From positions 4,564,920 through 4,628,919 of the forward strand of contig NZ_LR593887.1 in the NCBI RefSeq assembly GCF_901538355.1: a stretch of DNA of 64,000 bases. Reading direction: 5' to 3'. This DNA comes from Tuwongella immobilis. GTDB taxonomy: Bacteria > Planctomycetota > Planctomycetia > Gemmatales > Gemmataceae. Position 1 is the first letter of the stretch; the number at the start of each line of letters is the position of its first letter. The translations under genes and the position numbers were made by a program. Of this stretch, positions 1 to 9,150 are shown piece by piece. The notes beneath the pieces were generated by a model. The model searched no databases and was not told the DNA's origin. It saw nothing but the letters and a program-made list of their open reading frames with translations.

Positions 1-26
1 GTGGTTGACTCGGTGCGATCGGCCAT
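1..26 (-). CDS. Start of a downstream gene cut by the window edge (possible ABC permease)
   Basis: On the minus strand an ATG at position 26 opens a frame (M-A-D-R-T-E-S-T) that runs off the left edge. A GGAGG-like Shine-Dalgarno lies about 12 nt upstream, inside the 3' end of the ABC ATPase gene, and only 5 nt separate that gene's stop from this ATG. The tight spacing suggests translational coupling. ABC-2 exporters usually have the permease next to the ATPase, so a permease is a reasonable guess, but the eight visible residues carry no family information. It could equally be any other operon member. Confidence 0.4.
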
Positions 27-31
27 CGTCG

Positions 32-1018
32 TCAGCCCCTCCGCGCAGCGTCGCTGGTCGCCAAATCCTTGTCGGCGGCCACAGAACGCAAAAACAGTTC
101 TTCCAATGTCTCGTCGTCACGCTGCATCTGTCGCAGAACCACACCAGATTCGGCGGCCAGCGTGAAGAATTGCCGGTTGGACCACTGCGGCGGCACCAGC
201 ACGCGCAGATCCAGCGGACTGCTATCCGGCAGAATCGTAACTTGTTGCCGCTGAAGGGCTTGTCGAAACTGCGTCGCATCGCCATGCACGCTGATTCGGT
301 AGCGATCTTGGCGACGGGCACAGAGTTCCTCGACGGTCCCCTGCCCACGCACTTCGCCGTTGAACAGAATCACCACCCGTTCGCAGACGCGCTCGACATC
401 GGCCAGCAGGTGCGTCGAAAGCAGCATCGATTTCCCGTGATCGCGGCCCAACTCCAGCAGCAGCCGCAGCATGGTATCCCGACTGGCGGGGTCGAGGCCG
501 CTGGTCGGCTCATCCAGCAGCAGCATGGGTGGATCATGCACCAGGGCTTGCGCCAGCTTCAGCCGCTGCTTCATCCCCGTGGAGTAGGTTTCCAGGTTGC
601 GATAGCGGGCATCTTCCAATTCCAGATAGGTCAGCACTTCGTGGGCGCGTCGTTGGGCTTGGCGACGGGGCATGCCGTAGAGTTCGCCGGCGAGGGTGAC
701 GTAATCGACGCCCCGCAACCCCGGCACCAGGGCATCGGCTTCGGGCATGAAGCCGATCATCCGACGCAGTTCCCAGTTGGCTTCTTTGATTTCGCCGATC
801 TGAAGCGTTTGGCCCAGGATTTTGCCGCTGCCGCTGGTGGCGGGGAGAAGCCCCATCAGCAGTTTCAGCAGCGACGATTTCCCGGCACCGTTCGGGCCCA
901 ACAGACCGATTCGCCCCGGTGGCAACTGCAACGTCACCTCGCGCAGGGCGACAAACTCCCCGTACCGACGGGTGATCTGTTGCAGATCAATCAAAAAGTC
1001 ATCGGCTGGTTGGCTCAT
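32..1018 (-). CDS. ABC-2 type transporter ATP-binding protein
   Basis: This 328-residue protein is the cytoplasmic ATPase of an ABC exporter. It has a Walker A motif (GPNGAGKS, about residues 41-48), the signature region (YSTGMKQRLKLAQAL) and a Walker B motif followed by a D-loop (LLLDEPTSGLDP). An H-loop histidine follows in STHLLADVE. About 90 residues after the ATPase core match the small C-terminal domain common in ABC-2/CcmA-like ATPases. The ATG overlaps the argJ stop in an ATGA arrangement, which implies coupled translation from argJ. The substrate cannot be read from the sequence, and the partner permease probably begins at position 26. Confidence 0.9.
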   Translation of the reverse strand: MSQPADDFLIDLQQITRRYGEFVALREVTLQLPPGRIGLLGPNGAGKSSLLKLLMGLLPATSGSGKILGQTLQIGEIKEANWELRRMIGFMPEADALVPGLRGVDYVTLAGELYGMPRRQAQRRAHEVLTYLELEDARYRNLETYSTGMKQRLKLAQALVHDPPMLLLDEPTSGLDPASRDTMLRLLLELGRDHGKSMLLSTHLLADVERVCERVVILFNGEVRGQGTVEELCARRQDRYRISVHGDATQFRQALQRQQVTILPDSSPLDLRVLVPPQWSNRQFFTLAAESGVVLRQMQRDDETLEELFLRSVAADKDLATSDAARRG

Positions 1019-2208
1019 CAGGTGGTGTAATCCGCGTTGAGCCGAACATACTCGGCCGTCAGGTCACAGGTATAGAACGTGCAGCGGCCACTGCCACGCG
1101 AAAACCGAAGATGGAATTTCACATCCCGATTCTGCTTCAAATACGCGGAGGCCGTCGCGGCATCGAACGGCAACGGCTGGCCATCTCGATACAGTGGCAG
1201 ATCGCCCATCCACAGCGACAATTCCGTCTCTTCGAATGGCACACCGGCATATCCGGCGGCGGAGACGATTCGGCCCCAGTTGGGATCGGCTCCGTGAATG
1301 GCCGTCTTCACCAGCGCACTCTCCGCGACGGTTTTGGCGATTTTCTTCGCTTCGGCATCGTCCAGGCAGCCATCCACTTCGATGGTCACGAAATGGTCGG
1401 CCCCTTCGGCATCGGCGGCGATCGCTTTGGCGAGTTCGGCACACACTTCTGTCACCGCCACCCGGAATCGATGCAGCGATTCGCCGTGGAGCGGGTCGCC
1501 GGTGCCGTTGGCCAACATCAATACGGTATCGTTCGTGCTGGTGTGGCCTTCGACGCTGATGCAGTTGAAACTCGGCTCGACGGCGGCTCGCAGAATCGTC
1601 TGCAAGTCGTCGGCTTGAACGGCGGCATCGGTCATCAGGAACCCCAACATGGTCGCCATGTTCGGGCCAATCATCGCCGCGCCTTTGGCGAATCCGGTGA
1701 GCCGGATGGTTTGCCCGTTGAGTTCCAGCGTGCGGGTTCGCACTTTGATGTGCGTGTCCGTCGTCATGATGGCATGCGCGGCGTCGTTTAGCCCGGCGTG
1801 GGTGGGCGTCGCGGCGGTGACCACCTGCGGAATGCCAGACTCGAAGACGTGCATCGGCAGCAATCGGCCAATCACGCCGGTGGAGGCGACGAGGACTTGC
1901 TCCGGAGCGCACCCCAAGGCAGTCGCGGTGAGACTGGTCATCTGTCGGGCGTCGCGCAGCCCCTGTTCGCCAGTGGCGGCGTTGGCGTTGCCGGAACAGA
2001 TGATGACCGCGCGGGCATCGGTGCGAGGCAGACGTTCGCGGCAGACATGCACCGGGGCGGCACAGATGCGGTTTTGCGTGAACACCCCCACCGCAACGGC
2101 GGGACGTTCACTGACAATCACCGCCAGATCGCGGCGGCCCACTTCCGATCGCAACCCACTGGCAATGCCTCCAAATCGAAAGCCATCCGCCAGAATCCAC
2201 TCGCTCAT
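1018..2208 (-). CDS. argJ: Bifunctional glutamate N-acetyltransferase/amino-acid acetyltransferase ArgJ
   Basis: ArgJ transfers the acetyl group from N-acetylornithine to glutamate (the recycling arginine pathway) and may also make acetylglutamate from acetyl-CoA. The hallmark autoprocessing site is present: KGAAMIGPNMATML, where the family cleaves before the Thr of ATML to form alpha and beta chains. Other conserved pieces are the STNDT segment and GADPNWGRI near the C-terminus. The 396-residue length is normal. The ATG at 2208 is preferred because GGAG lies 9 nt upstream; a GTG two codons earlier is only 3 nt from that site. No other arg genes are in the window. The stop overlaps the ABC ATPase start, an unusual partner. 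Confidence 0.95.
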   Translation of the reverse strand: MSEWILADGFRFGGIASGLRSEVGRRDLAVIVSERPAVAVGVFTQNRICAAPVHVCRERLPRTDARAVIICSGNANAATGEQGLRDARQMTSLTATALGCAPEQVLVASTGVIGRLLPMHVFESGIPQVVTAATPTHAGLNDAAHAIMTTDTHIKVRTRTLELNGQTIRLTGFAKGAAMIGPNMATMLGFLMTDAAVQADDLQTILRAAVEPSFNCISVEGHTSTNDTVLMLANGTGDPLHGESLHRFRVAVTEVCAELAKAIAADAEGADHFVTIEVDGCLDDAEAKKIAKTVAESALVKTAIHGADPNWGRIVSAAGYAGVPFEETELSLWMGDLPLYRDGQPLPFDAATASAYLKQNRDVKFHLRFSRGSGRCTFYTCDLTAEYVRLNADYTT

Positions 2209-2247
2209 TCGCACCGGCTCCGTATCCGTCTCCGCGACGGTCAGAAG

Positions 2248-4623
2248 TTATCGTTTCAAGGCGTACAACACAATCGCCTGCCCGATTCGCAGGGCACTCT
2301 CGTGATTGTGTCCCTTACAATCACTGGACTGATGCTTTTCCAGGGCACAACCAATGTCATACTTGCTGTAGATCAGAACCCAGCGACCGTCAATCTGGAT
2401 CCCTTCCAGAAATGGGGCGACATTCTGAAATTCCGCCTCGGCACTGCCATCGGCCTTCTCGCGCCGACACATCACCGCCTTGAGCGGACTGCCGTTGAGC
2501 TTATCGCTGAAGAGATAATCATCCAGCGGAATCCGTTGCAGTTTCTGCTTGGGGAACAACTTGGCGGCGAAATCACGGAATGCCTCGTCGAATTCCTTTT
2601 TGCCACAGCAGGCATCGGCAAAGAGCAACCCGCCGGTTTCCAAGTTCGCCCGAATCGATTCCAACTCCACCTCATCGACCACAAAGCGATTGCGGCCATG
2701 CATATACATCAACTTGTACTGATACAAATCCGGGTGCGTGATCGGCAGCACTTCCTTCTGCAGCGCGACATCGAGTTTGGCCTGCTCGCGGACGTGGAAC
2801 ATCAGATTTCGCATCGCTTGCGGGGCCGGTTCCCAGTTCCCCTCATGCCGAATCTGCGCGACTTTCAGGTAGCTGCGCGGCACCTGGCGGGCGTCGTTGT
2901 CGGCAATCTCCACCCGAGTCAAGCGCGGCTTGGGCAGTTCCAGCCCAGTGGCGTAGGCGATGATATTCCCTGCCAAGCGGTAGGCATGCTCGCCGCGATT
3001 GGTTGCCGGTTGATCCAAACGTGGGGCGAAGCGTTTTTCTTCCCAATATCCGGCGATTGGCTCGGGACTGAACACAACGACCGTCTTGCAGCCCAATTCA
3101 ATCGCTTCCAACTTCGGGAATAATCCGGGCGGAACTGGGCGATGCGCTCGCCACAAGGGATGATCGGCAGGCACGGGCCGCAGCGGATTATTCGGGAAAA
3201 TCTCGCTCATCAGTTGCCGAAATCCGCGGGCAAATTCCTCGCGCCCGCAGCATGCTTCCGCGACCAAGAATCCGCCTTCTTCGATGTAGCGTTTCAGGAC
3301 TTTCTTTTGCCCATCGGTAATTCGGGGGGCTTGGTGCCCATTCATGAACAGAATCGGCGATTGCAGCAACCCCGTCACTTCTTCGCGGATGGTCGCTTCA
3401 TCGGAGAGATCGAGTTTTCGGCAATCGTAGATTTGCCACGCGAGCGGTTGCTTTTTGAACAATTCCTTGCTGGCGTATTCGACGAGATGCCGGGCATCGT
3501 GCTGCTTGTTGTTCCAGCCGCCGCCCCGGACATTCGCCTCATCGTCTGGACCATGCGCAAACTTGCTAATCAAAATCGGGGTGCGGCCCTTGGAAAGGAA
3601 CAGCAGCGAAAAACTGGTGGAGACAACCGACCAACTATCCGTTCCGGCATTTGGAATCGACCAGGAACCATCATCCAATTGCATATCGACCAGCAATTGA
3701 CACCCTTCGCGGTACCAATCATGCTCGCCGATGAACCGCCGCCCGGAGAGTCGCCCGACCCGCTCGATGCCGTAAATGTTGTAAAAGGTGTGCCCGCGCA
3801 CCTTGAAGCCGAAGCGGTTGTCATCCGCCATCCAGCGGAGTCCCTTGGCAATCGCGGCATTTTCTTCGTAGACATTGCACCGCGCGGCGACGCCGGTGAT
3901 TTCGTCTAACTTCTGCTGCCCGGCGTGCAATTCCAGCCCGCTGATGAACAGGCCGCAGATTCCGGCTTCGGTCATGGTCAGCGTCGTCACGCGCTGTTCG
4001 AGCAGATACCGCCAGCCGCCCGTGCCGTCATCTTCCTGCACCTGGGCTTTGATGTAAAAATCCCGGATTTCGCGCCAAACATCCTCGTCAATTTTCGCAC
4101 CGGCAGCCCGCCCGGCGGCCAATCCCAACAGCGCGTATTGCGAGTTCGAGCCATCTCCCCCGCCACCCTGACTGGTGTACGACCATCCCACAAACTGCCC
4201 ACCGCGGTAGACTCGTGCGCCAATCAGCCAATTGACGTTGCGTTGGATCAGCGGCAGGTCGCGCGGGAATCCGGCTTCGGCAAGGACCATCGTTTGCAAG
4301 CCGGTCACATAGGTGGCCTGTGCGGGCAAGGCGCGGACGTAATCCAATCCGCGTTGGATGACTGGATCGTCGGGCTTGACCCCGGCATTGAGCAACCCCA
4401 GCATGGCCAGGCAGGTCCATCCGCCGCGTTGCAGCAAAGCACCGGTGCCGATTTCCCAGTTGCCACGGCCCGCTTCGGTTTGACGCAAGTATTGAATGCC
4501 ACGATCGATGGAGCGACGGACTTGTTCGACCAACGGTTCTTCGGCGGCGATCAGGCTCATCGGCCGGGCCACGGTGATGAGCACCACTCCCAGGATGATC
4601 CCCCAACGTCGTACCGGCATCAT
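2248..4623 (-). CDS. Secreted cyclase-fold protein with two DUF4159-like domains
   Basis: This 791-residue protein begins with a signal peptide (hydrophobic residues about 7-27, Ala-rich cleavage region). Residues about 30-340 carry prenyltransferase/squalene-cyclase-type helical repeats, visible as recurrent GGW, GSW and GLxWL-type motifs. Two related modules follow at about 385-560 and 605-790, each with a hydrophobic MNGH or MYMHGR segment, a GGxLxA(E/D)ACCG motif and a Phe-rich stretch. They resemble DUF4159, a family seen in planctomycetes and often compared with ThuA/glutamine-amidotransferase folds. AGGAG lies 7 nt before the ATG at 4623. Catalytic function is unknown; a role in the periplasm or envelope is inferred from the signal peptide. 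Confidence 0.8.
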   Translation of the reverse strand: MMPVRRWGIILGVVLITVARPMSLIAAEEPLVEQVRRSIDRGIQYLRQTEAGRGNWEIGTGALLQRGGWTCLAMLGLLNAGVKPDDPVIQRGLDYVRALPAQATYVTGLQTMVLAEAGFPRDLPLIQRNVNWLIGARVYRGGQFVGWSYTSQGGGGDGSNSQYALLGLAAGRAAGAKIDEDVWREIRDFYIKAQVQEDDGTGGWRYLLEQRVTTLTMTEAGICGLFISGLELHAGQQKLDEITGVAARCNVYEENAAIAKGLRWMADDNRFGFKVRGHTFYNIYGIERVGRLSGRRFIGEHDWYREGCQLLVDMQLDDGSWSIPNAGTDSWSVVSTSFSLLFLSKGRTPILISKFAHGPDDEANVRGGGWNNKQHDARHLVEYASKELFKKQPLAWQIYDCRKLDLSDEATIREEVTGLLQSPILFMNGHQAPRITDGQKKVLKRYIEEGGFLVAEACCGREEFARGFRQLMSEIFPNNPLRPVPADHPLWRAHRPVPPGLFPKLEAIELGCKTVVVFSPEPIAGYWEEKRFAPRLDQPATNRGEHAYRLAGNIIAYATGLELPKPRLTRVEIADNDARQVPRSYLKVAQIRHEGNWEPAPQAMRNLMFHVREQAKLDVALQKEVLPITHPDLYQYKLMYMHGRNRFVVDEVELESIRANLETGGLLFADACCGKKEFDEAFRDFAAKLFPKQKLQRIPLDDYLFSDKLNGSPLKAVMCRREKADGSAEAEFQNVAPFLEGIQIDGRWVLIYSKYDIGCALEKHQSSDCKGHNHESALRIGQAIVLYALKR

Positions 4624-4848
4624 GATCCCACTCCTGGCAAGCCCACTCGCATCGGATTGATCCCATTGTAGGGGGAATTCGTCGCCGTTGACCAATTCTC
4701 GCACGGTTCGCACCAGCGCTGACGGGCCAAATCACCCGCCACGGAATGGGGTCATCGCCACTCGCAATCATCCCGTTGCTATTGTGGACCGCACCTTGCG
4801 GAGAAATCAACCATCCGGTTGGTCAACCGATCGATTCGGTCCAGTGGA

Positions 4849-5115
4849 TTATTCCGCCGATTGCAGTTCCTTGACGACTTTGGCCAGTAGTTCGGGGCTA
4901 TCTTTTTCCAGAAGATGATTGATGCGTGAATCGGGCAGCCCGAGCCGCTTCATGGCCGCCGCCGCCGTCTGCCAGAGCTTCTTGCGTTTGGCCCCTTCCG
5001 CGAGATAGAGTTCCGTCACAAGCTCTTGCAGGCGTTGCAGTTGCACCCCGCCATCCGCGGCGTAATAGCGTTTGATGATGCGTTGCTGGTGGGGCGAAAA
5101 ATCTTCCATGGCCAT
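4849..5115 (-). CDS. Small conserved-looking helical protein of unknown function
   Basis: The protein has 88 residues, is highly charged and is predicted to be mostly helical, with no membrane segment or signal peptide. I do not recognise a family. AAGGA 8 nt upstream supports the ATG at 5115 over an ATG nine codons earlier. The frame ends in KELQSAE. A perfect TATAAT-like hexamer lies 45-50 nt upstream on the minus strand, without a clear -35 box. The gene stands between divergent and codirectional neighbours with no obvious link, so no role can be assigned. Confidence 0.65.
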   Translation of the reverse strand: MAMEDFSPHQQRIIKRYYAADGGVQLQRLQELVTELYLAEGAKRKKLWQTAAAAMKRLGLPDSRINHLLEKDSPELLAKVVKELQSAE

Positions 5116-5442
5116 GGCACAATTCCTTTCAACCGCGGGCACCTGCCGGATCTGCGAAGATTATATCCTGAAATCCGCCCCGCCGCGCGGCCGATGCCGA
5201 AATTCTCCCCAAGCCACGCCACAACCCGGCGGAATCCGAATTCCATCCCGCAATCGTCGCCACGACGAACACCGATCGGGTCGTTGCCCAGATCCCCACA
5301 CGATCCCTCGATCCCTCTCCATGGGCGGATGGCGTTTGCAACTCGGGTGGAGATACGATAGGCTGGCGTGGGTGCAGGCGTTGGTTCGATTGATCGACCC
5401 AACACACCGCCCGCGACTTTGCATGCGAAAGGCTCACGGATC
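5116..5442. other. Divergent intergenic region
   Basis: This 327-bp stretch separates a minus-strand small gene from the plus-strand cytochrome gene. It holds a minus-strand TATAAT at 5160-5165 and a plus-strand TACGAT at 5354-5359. Neither has a convincing -35 box at 16-18 nt. I see no RNA gene or repeat in it. Confidence 0.5.
5160..5165 (-). promoter_or_regulatory. Candidate -10 hexamer for the 88-residue protein gene
   Basis: Read on the minus strand this is TATAAT, a perfect consensus -10 box 45-50 nt upstream of the ATG at 5115. The region 17 nt further upstream is GC-rich and lacks a TTGACA-like hexamer, so the call rests on the -10 alone. Confidence 0.3.
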
Positions 5443-7500
5443 ATGGCCGACTCGTCCTCGCCTCCACCGCCCGAACACCGCCCCTCCAACCCATCACGGG
5501 TCGGGAATCGGCGGCTCCTCGTGTCGTTGGTGGTCGTGACGGTGGCGGTCGCGGTGACGATTGGCGGCATCGTCTGGATTCGGACGCCCGATGCCCCCTC
5601 CGACGAGGAGCCGCTGCCGATGCCCGGACGGGAGCGGGTCGCTGATCCTCGCATCGGGTACGATTCGCCGTATCAGAATATCCAGCCAGGGGTTGCGTAT
5701 GTCGGGGATGCGGCATGCGCGGCTTGCCATGTCGAAATCGACCGCCACTATCATGCCCACCCCATGGGCCAATCGGCGGCATGGCTCACCGGGCCGGACG
5801 CCAAACCATCGACGATGGAACAGTTCGATTCCGCACATCGATCCCGATTCACCACGCAGGGATTCGATCTCGTCGCCAAGCGCACGCAATCGGGAATGAC
5901 GCATCAACTGGAAGCGATCGACGGCGACGGCAAACCACTGCCCGCCTATTCAGCCACCGTGCATCTGGCGATCGGCTCGGGGACGCGCGGCCGATCGTAT
6001 CTCACGCTGGAGCCAATGGATGCGTCAACGCTGGCCGATGCGAAACGGGTCGCCGTCTGGCAATCGCCGCTGAGCTGGTTCACCAGCAATCGACAGTGGG
6101 ACATTTCGCCGGGCTTTGATTTGAGCAAAGGCGGCCGACGACCGACGACGGCGGAATGCCTGTACTGTCATGTCGATTTGGTGGACCCGATTCCGGATCG
6201 ATTCAATCAGTTTTCCGCTCCGTTGCTGGTCCGGCAAAGTCAGATTGGCTGCGAACGCTGCCACGGGCCAGGGGAAAAACACGTCGCCGAAGCGGGGCTG
6301 ACGCCGAAAGTCAGCCATCGGGGAATGTCGTTCGATCCTTCCATTGTCAATCCCAAGCATTTGCCCCCGACATTGCGGTCGGCCATCTGCCAACAGTGTC
6401 ACTTGCAAGGCGAAGAATTGGTGCTGCGCCGCGGTCGACAATTGCACGAATTCCGACCGGGGATGCCGTTTGAGTGGTTCGCCACCGTGTTCACCCGCCA
6501 CCCGGAATATGCAGACAGTTCCCGAAGCGTGGGCCAATTCGAGCAGATGCACCAAAGCCGCTGCTTCACGCAATCCGCCGGCCAACTCGACTGCCTGAGT
6601 TGTCATGATCCGCATCAGAAACATATCGGCGACGCGGGGATTGCCCACTATCGGCAGCAGTGTCTCACCTGCCATCAATCGCAAGGGTGTTCGACTCCGC
6701 TGCCCGATCGCCAAGCGAAGGCGGACAATTGCCTTGCCTGCCACATGCCACGAGGCGATAGTTCGAATATCGCACATGCGTCGGTGACGGATCATCGGAT
6801 TCTGCGAAAGCCGCAAGCGGATGCCCCGAAGCGGTCGTTGGTTCTGCGGCCGGAACTGCTGCCGCTGCAAGCGTTTCTGAAAACCGCCGAGACACCCGCC
6901 GACGCCGAAATCGATCGGGATTTAGGCATCGCCATGAGCCGCTTGAGCGAGTCAATTCCGCCATCACAACGGGAGATTCGCAGTCGCATCGCCCGACTTG
7001 CCGCCGAGCGATTAACCACCGCAGTGGGCCGCTGGCCGGGCGATGATGCGGCGTGGATGGCGCTGTCGGTTGCGGAGAATGCCATTCGTCCGGGCGTCAA
7101 AATGTTGGAAGCCGCCGAGCGGGCCGCCGCACTCGCTCCCGAATCCGAATCCGCATGGAAACTCCTCGCCGAGGCCTCGCTCGCGAATGAGAAATGGGAT
7201 CGGGCGGAGTTGGCCGCGAATCGGCTCGTGGAAATCTCGCCACGCTCGATCGATCATTGGCTGACGAAATCGCAAGTGCATTTGCAGCAACGCGATTGGT
7301 CCGCAGCACTCGCCGCCAGCGAACGCTCGTTGGCGATTCAGCCGCTGTTCCCGCAGGCGTTACTCTTCCGCGCGGTCGCACAGCACCACCTGGGTCAGCG
7401 CGCGGAGAGCGAGCGCGATTCCGGCCACGCCTTCCGCCTCACCCACGATCCCGCCCTGCGAGCCGCCTACCGGGATTGGTTCCGCCGTCAGATTCGATGA
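5443..7500 (+). CDS. Membrane-anchored heptahaem cytochrome c with C-terminal TPR region
   Basis: This 685-residue protein has an N-terminal membrane anchor (about residues 24-46), then seven CxxCH haem-binding motifs: CAACH, CLYCH, CERCH, CQQCH, CLSCH, CLTCH and CLACH. The spacing resembles the cytochrome c554/doubled-CxxCH class. Residues about 490-685 form helical tetratricopeptide-like repeats with Ala/Trp/Leu patterning. It probably carries electrons on the periplasmic face, with the TPR part binding a partner; the redox partner is unknown. No cytochrome maturation genes lie nearby. The ATG at 5443 directly precedes the polar N-terminus of the anchor; an upstream in-frame start would add 25 residues without a usable signal. 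GAAAGG lies about 10 nt upstream. Confidence 0.85.
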   Translation: MADSSSPPPPEHRPSNPSRVGNRRLLVSLVVVTVAVAVTIGGIVWIRTPDAPSDEEPLPMPGRERVADPRIGYDSPYQNIQPGVAYVGDAACAACHVEIDRHYHAHPMGQSAAWLTGPDAKPSTMEQFDSAHRSRFTTQGFDLVAKRTQSGMTHQLEAIDGDGKPLPAYSATVHLAIGSGTRGRSYLTLEPMDASTLADAKRVAVWQSPLSWFTSNRQWDISPGFDLSKGGRRPTTAECLYCHVDLVDPIPDRFNQFSAPLLVRQSQIGCERCHGPGEKHVAEAGLTPKVSHRGMSFDPSIVNPKHLPPTLRSAICQQCHLQGEELVLRRGRQLHEFRPGMPFEWFATVFTRHPEYADSSRSVGQFEQMHQSRCFTQSAGQLDCLSCHDPHQKHIGDAGIAHYRQQCLTCHQSQGCSTPLPDRQAKADNCLACHMPRGDSSNIAHASVTDHRILRKPQADAPKRSLVLRPELLPLQAFLKTAETPADAEIDRDLGIAMSRLSESIPPSQREIRSRIARLAAERLTTAVGRWPGDDAAWMALSVAENAIRPGVKMLEAAERAAALAPESESAWKLLAEASLANEKWDRAELAANRLVEISPRSIDHWLTKSQVHLQQRDWSAALAASERSLAIQPLFPQALLFRAVAQHHLGQRAESERDSGHAFRLTHDPALRAAYRDWFRRQIR

Positions 7501-7572
7501 TCCCGTGATTGTCGCAACTCACCAAGTGTCGGATTGGGGGGCGATTCCCGAACGCAATCGCTTTCACCCATT

Positions 7573-7590
7573 TCATTTGTGAGCAAATGA
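7573..7590. repeat. Small perfect inverted repeat upstream of the DUF1559 gene
   Basis: TCATTTG and CAAATGA are separated by 4 nt (arms 7573-7579 and 7584-7590). The element sits about 35 nt upstream of a good promoter and about 140 nt before the gene. It could be an operator or a weak stem-loop after the upstream cytochrome gene; no T-tract follows. Confidence 0.35.
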
Positions 7591-7622
7591 TGAATCCCAA
7601 TCCGAATCTTGTAGAGACAATC

Positions 7623-7651
7623 TTGTCCATCCTTCGATGGTGGACTATGAT
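7623..7651 (+). promoter_or_regulatory. Sigma-70-like promoter for the DUF1559 gene
   Basis: TTGTCC at 7623-7628 and TATGAT at 7646-7651 are separated by 17 nt. The predicted transcription start would be near 7658, leaving a leader of about 70 nt before the ATG at 7727. Confidence 0.5.
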
Positions 7652-7726
7652 TATCACACTTCCCTGGATGAATGATTCCGGTGAAGTTCACCTCATCTCT
7701 CGCCTGTTTCCGATCGGAGTTTTTCC

Positions 7727-8647
7727 ATGACTGTACCGAAGCGTCGTGGGTTTACGTTGATTGAACTCCTGGTAGTGATTGCGATTATCGCGATTTTGAT
7801 TGGCCTGCTTCTCCCAGCAGTCCAAAAGGTCCGCGAAGCTGCGGCCCGAATGTCTTGTCAGAACAATCTGAAGCAAATTGGTTTGGCCGTGCATGGTCAT
7901 AATGACGCCATCGGGATGCTGCCCGTGGCGTGGGGGATGGCCAACGGCGACGGCACGCCGCATTTCCATCTGCTGCCGTTCATCGAACAAGATTCCTTGT
8001 TCCGTCAGGCCAACAACAACGTCAACACGGCCATCGCGGTGACGGGGGGATTCCAATACATCTCCAACTTCACCATCAAGCCATATCTCTGCCCGTCCGA
8101 TGCCACCGCACCAGATGACGGTCTGTGGGCGCGAGGTGGAGTCAGCCCAGAAGTTGGCAAATGGGGCTTCACCAATTACGCCTTCAACTATCAAGTGTTC
8201 GGCAACCCGGCTGCGGGGGATAATGCCACGATCAACATGGCGACCAAGAAGAGCATTCCGGCTGCGATTTCCGATGGAACCTCGAACACGATCATGTTCG
8301 CCGAAAAGTATCGTCGCTGTGGGAACAACGGAAGCCTGTGGGGCCACGGGGCATGGAATGTGCCTTGGATGCCGATCTTTGCGTACGGATCGGAGAATGG
8401 CTTGGTGGCGTACGCCAGCAATAGCGGCCCAGCGGGCAGCGTCGGCGTTGCCTCGAAGTTCCAAGTGCAGCCGAACCCGTACGCCACGGCATGTGATCCA
8501 TCGCGCGCATCGTCCCCGCACACTGGCGGCATCAACGTCAACTTCGCGGATGGTTCGGTGCGGTTCCTGTCGTCGGCGATCTCCGGGGCGAGCTGGTGGA
8601 CGATTCTGACTCCCAGCCAGGGCGATCTCCCCGGCAGCGATTTCTAA
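7727..8647 (+). CDS. DUF1559 domain protein with type IV prepilin-like N-terminus
   Basis: The 306-residue protein starts with a short basic leader followed by a [17 protein letters not shown] segment. This is a classic prepilin peptidase (PilD) cleavage and methylation site just after Gly, with Glu at +5. The hydrophobic helix runs to about residue 29 and leads into the conserved [15 protein letters not shown] stretch. The DUF1559 body ends with a motif like [11 protein letters not shown]. Planctomycetes carry many DUF1559 paralogues, generally thought to be secreted pseudopilin-like proteins of unknown role. GGAG lies 7 nt before the ATG, and a promoter is at 7623-7651. A small lipoprotein gene follows 33 nt downstream, a pairing common in this phylum. 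Confidence 0.92.
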   Translation: MTVPKRRGFTLIELLVVIAIIAILIGLLLPAVQKVREAAARMSCQNNLKQIGLAVHGHNDAIGMLPVAWGMANGDGTPHFHLLPFIEQDSLFRQANNNVNTAIAVTGGFQYISNFTIKPYLCPSDATAPDDGLWARGGVSPEVGKWGFTNYAFNYQVFGNPAAGDNATINMATKKSIPAAISDGTSNTIMFAEKYRRCGNNGSLWGHGAWNVPWMPIFAYGSENGLVAYASNSGPAGSVGVASKFQVQPNPYATACDPSRASSPHTGGINVNFADGSVRFLSSAISGASWWTILTPSQGDLPGSDF

Positions 8648-8680
8648 GTTTTCGCTCTCTCCGCGAAAGGAATGGCAATC

Positions 8681-9133
8681 ATGACCGCTCTCCCGCGTTC
8701 CTTGGCTCTGGCGGCACTCGCATGTTCCATGGTCGGCTTGATCGGCTGTGGCGGAGTGCCCACTGGGACCGTCAAAGGAAAGATCAGTTACAACGGGCAA
8801 CCGATTGCCAACGGTCGTGTGATTTTCGTCTGTTTTGGTGGGGATGCCCCGAGTATCACCGGGTATGTGCGAAACGGCGAATTCACCGTCGAGAAGGTCC
8901 CGTACGGCAAGGTGCAAGTCACCGCCGCCAGCGATATCGTCAAACGGAATCGCGTGGCGAATATGCCCAAAGACATTCAAACGCCCGGTGAGGGCGAAGA
9001 ATCCGGGGCACCGCCGCGCGTGGAAGGCAAGGACGTTGCCCTGCCATCGAAATATGGCGTCCCGGCGACTTCCGGCATGGAATTCGAGATGGATTCCCCC
9101 CAGAAAATCGTCGAGTTCCCGCTGAAGAACTAA
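8681..9133 (+). CDS. Small lipoprotein with carboxypeptidase-regulatory-like fold
   Basis: This 150-residue lipoprotein has a signal peptide with an LIGC lipobox, so it is probably lipidated at the Cys near residue 23. The rest resembles the transthyretin-like or carboxypeptidase regulatory beta-sandwich: GTVKGKISYNGQPIANGRV, a G-Y-V-R-N-G-E-F turn, and a final KIVEFPLK strand. AAGGA lies 9 nt upstream of the ATG at 8681, which is preferred to an ATG three codons earlier. It follows the DUF1559 gene in the same direction with a gap short enough for co-transcription. Such lipoproteins often accompany DUF1559 genes in planctomycetes. Its function is unknown. Confidence 0.8.
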   Translation: MTALPRSLALAALACSMVGLIGCGGVPTGTVKGKISYNGQPIANGRVIFVCFGGDAPSITGYVRNGEFTVEKVPYGKVQVTAASDIVKRNRVANMPKDIQTPGEGEESGAPPRVEGKDVALPSKYGVPATSGMEFEMDSPQKIVEFPLKN

Positions 9134-9150
9134 CCCGCAGACTGGCATCC

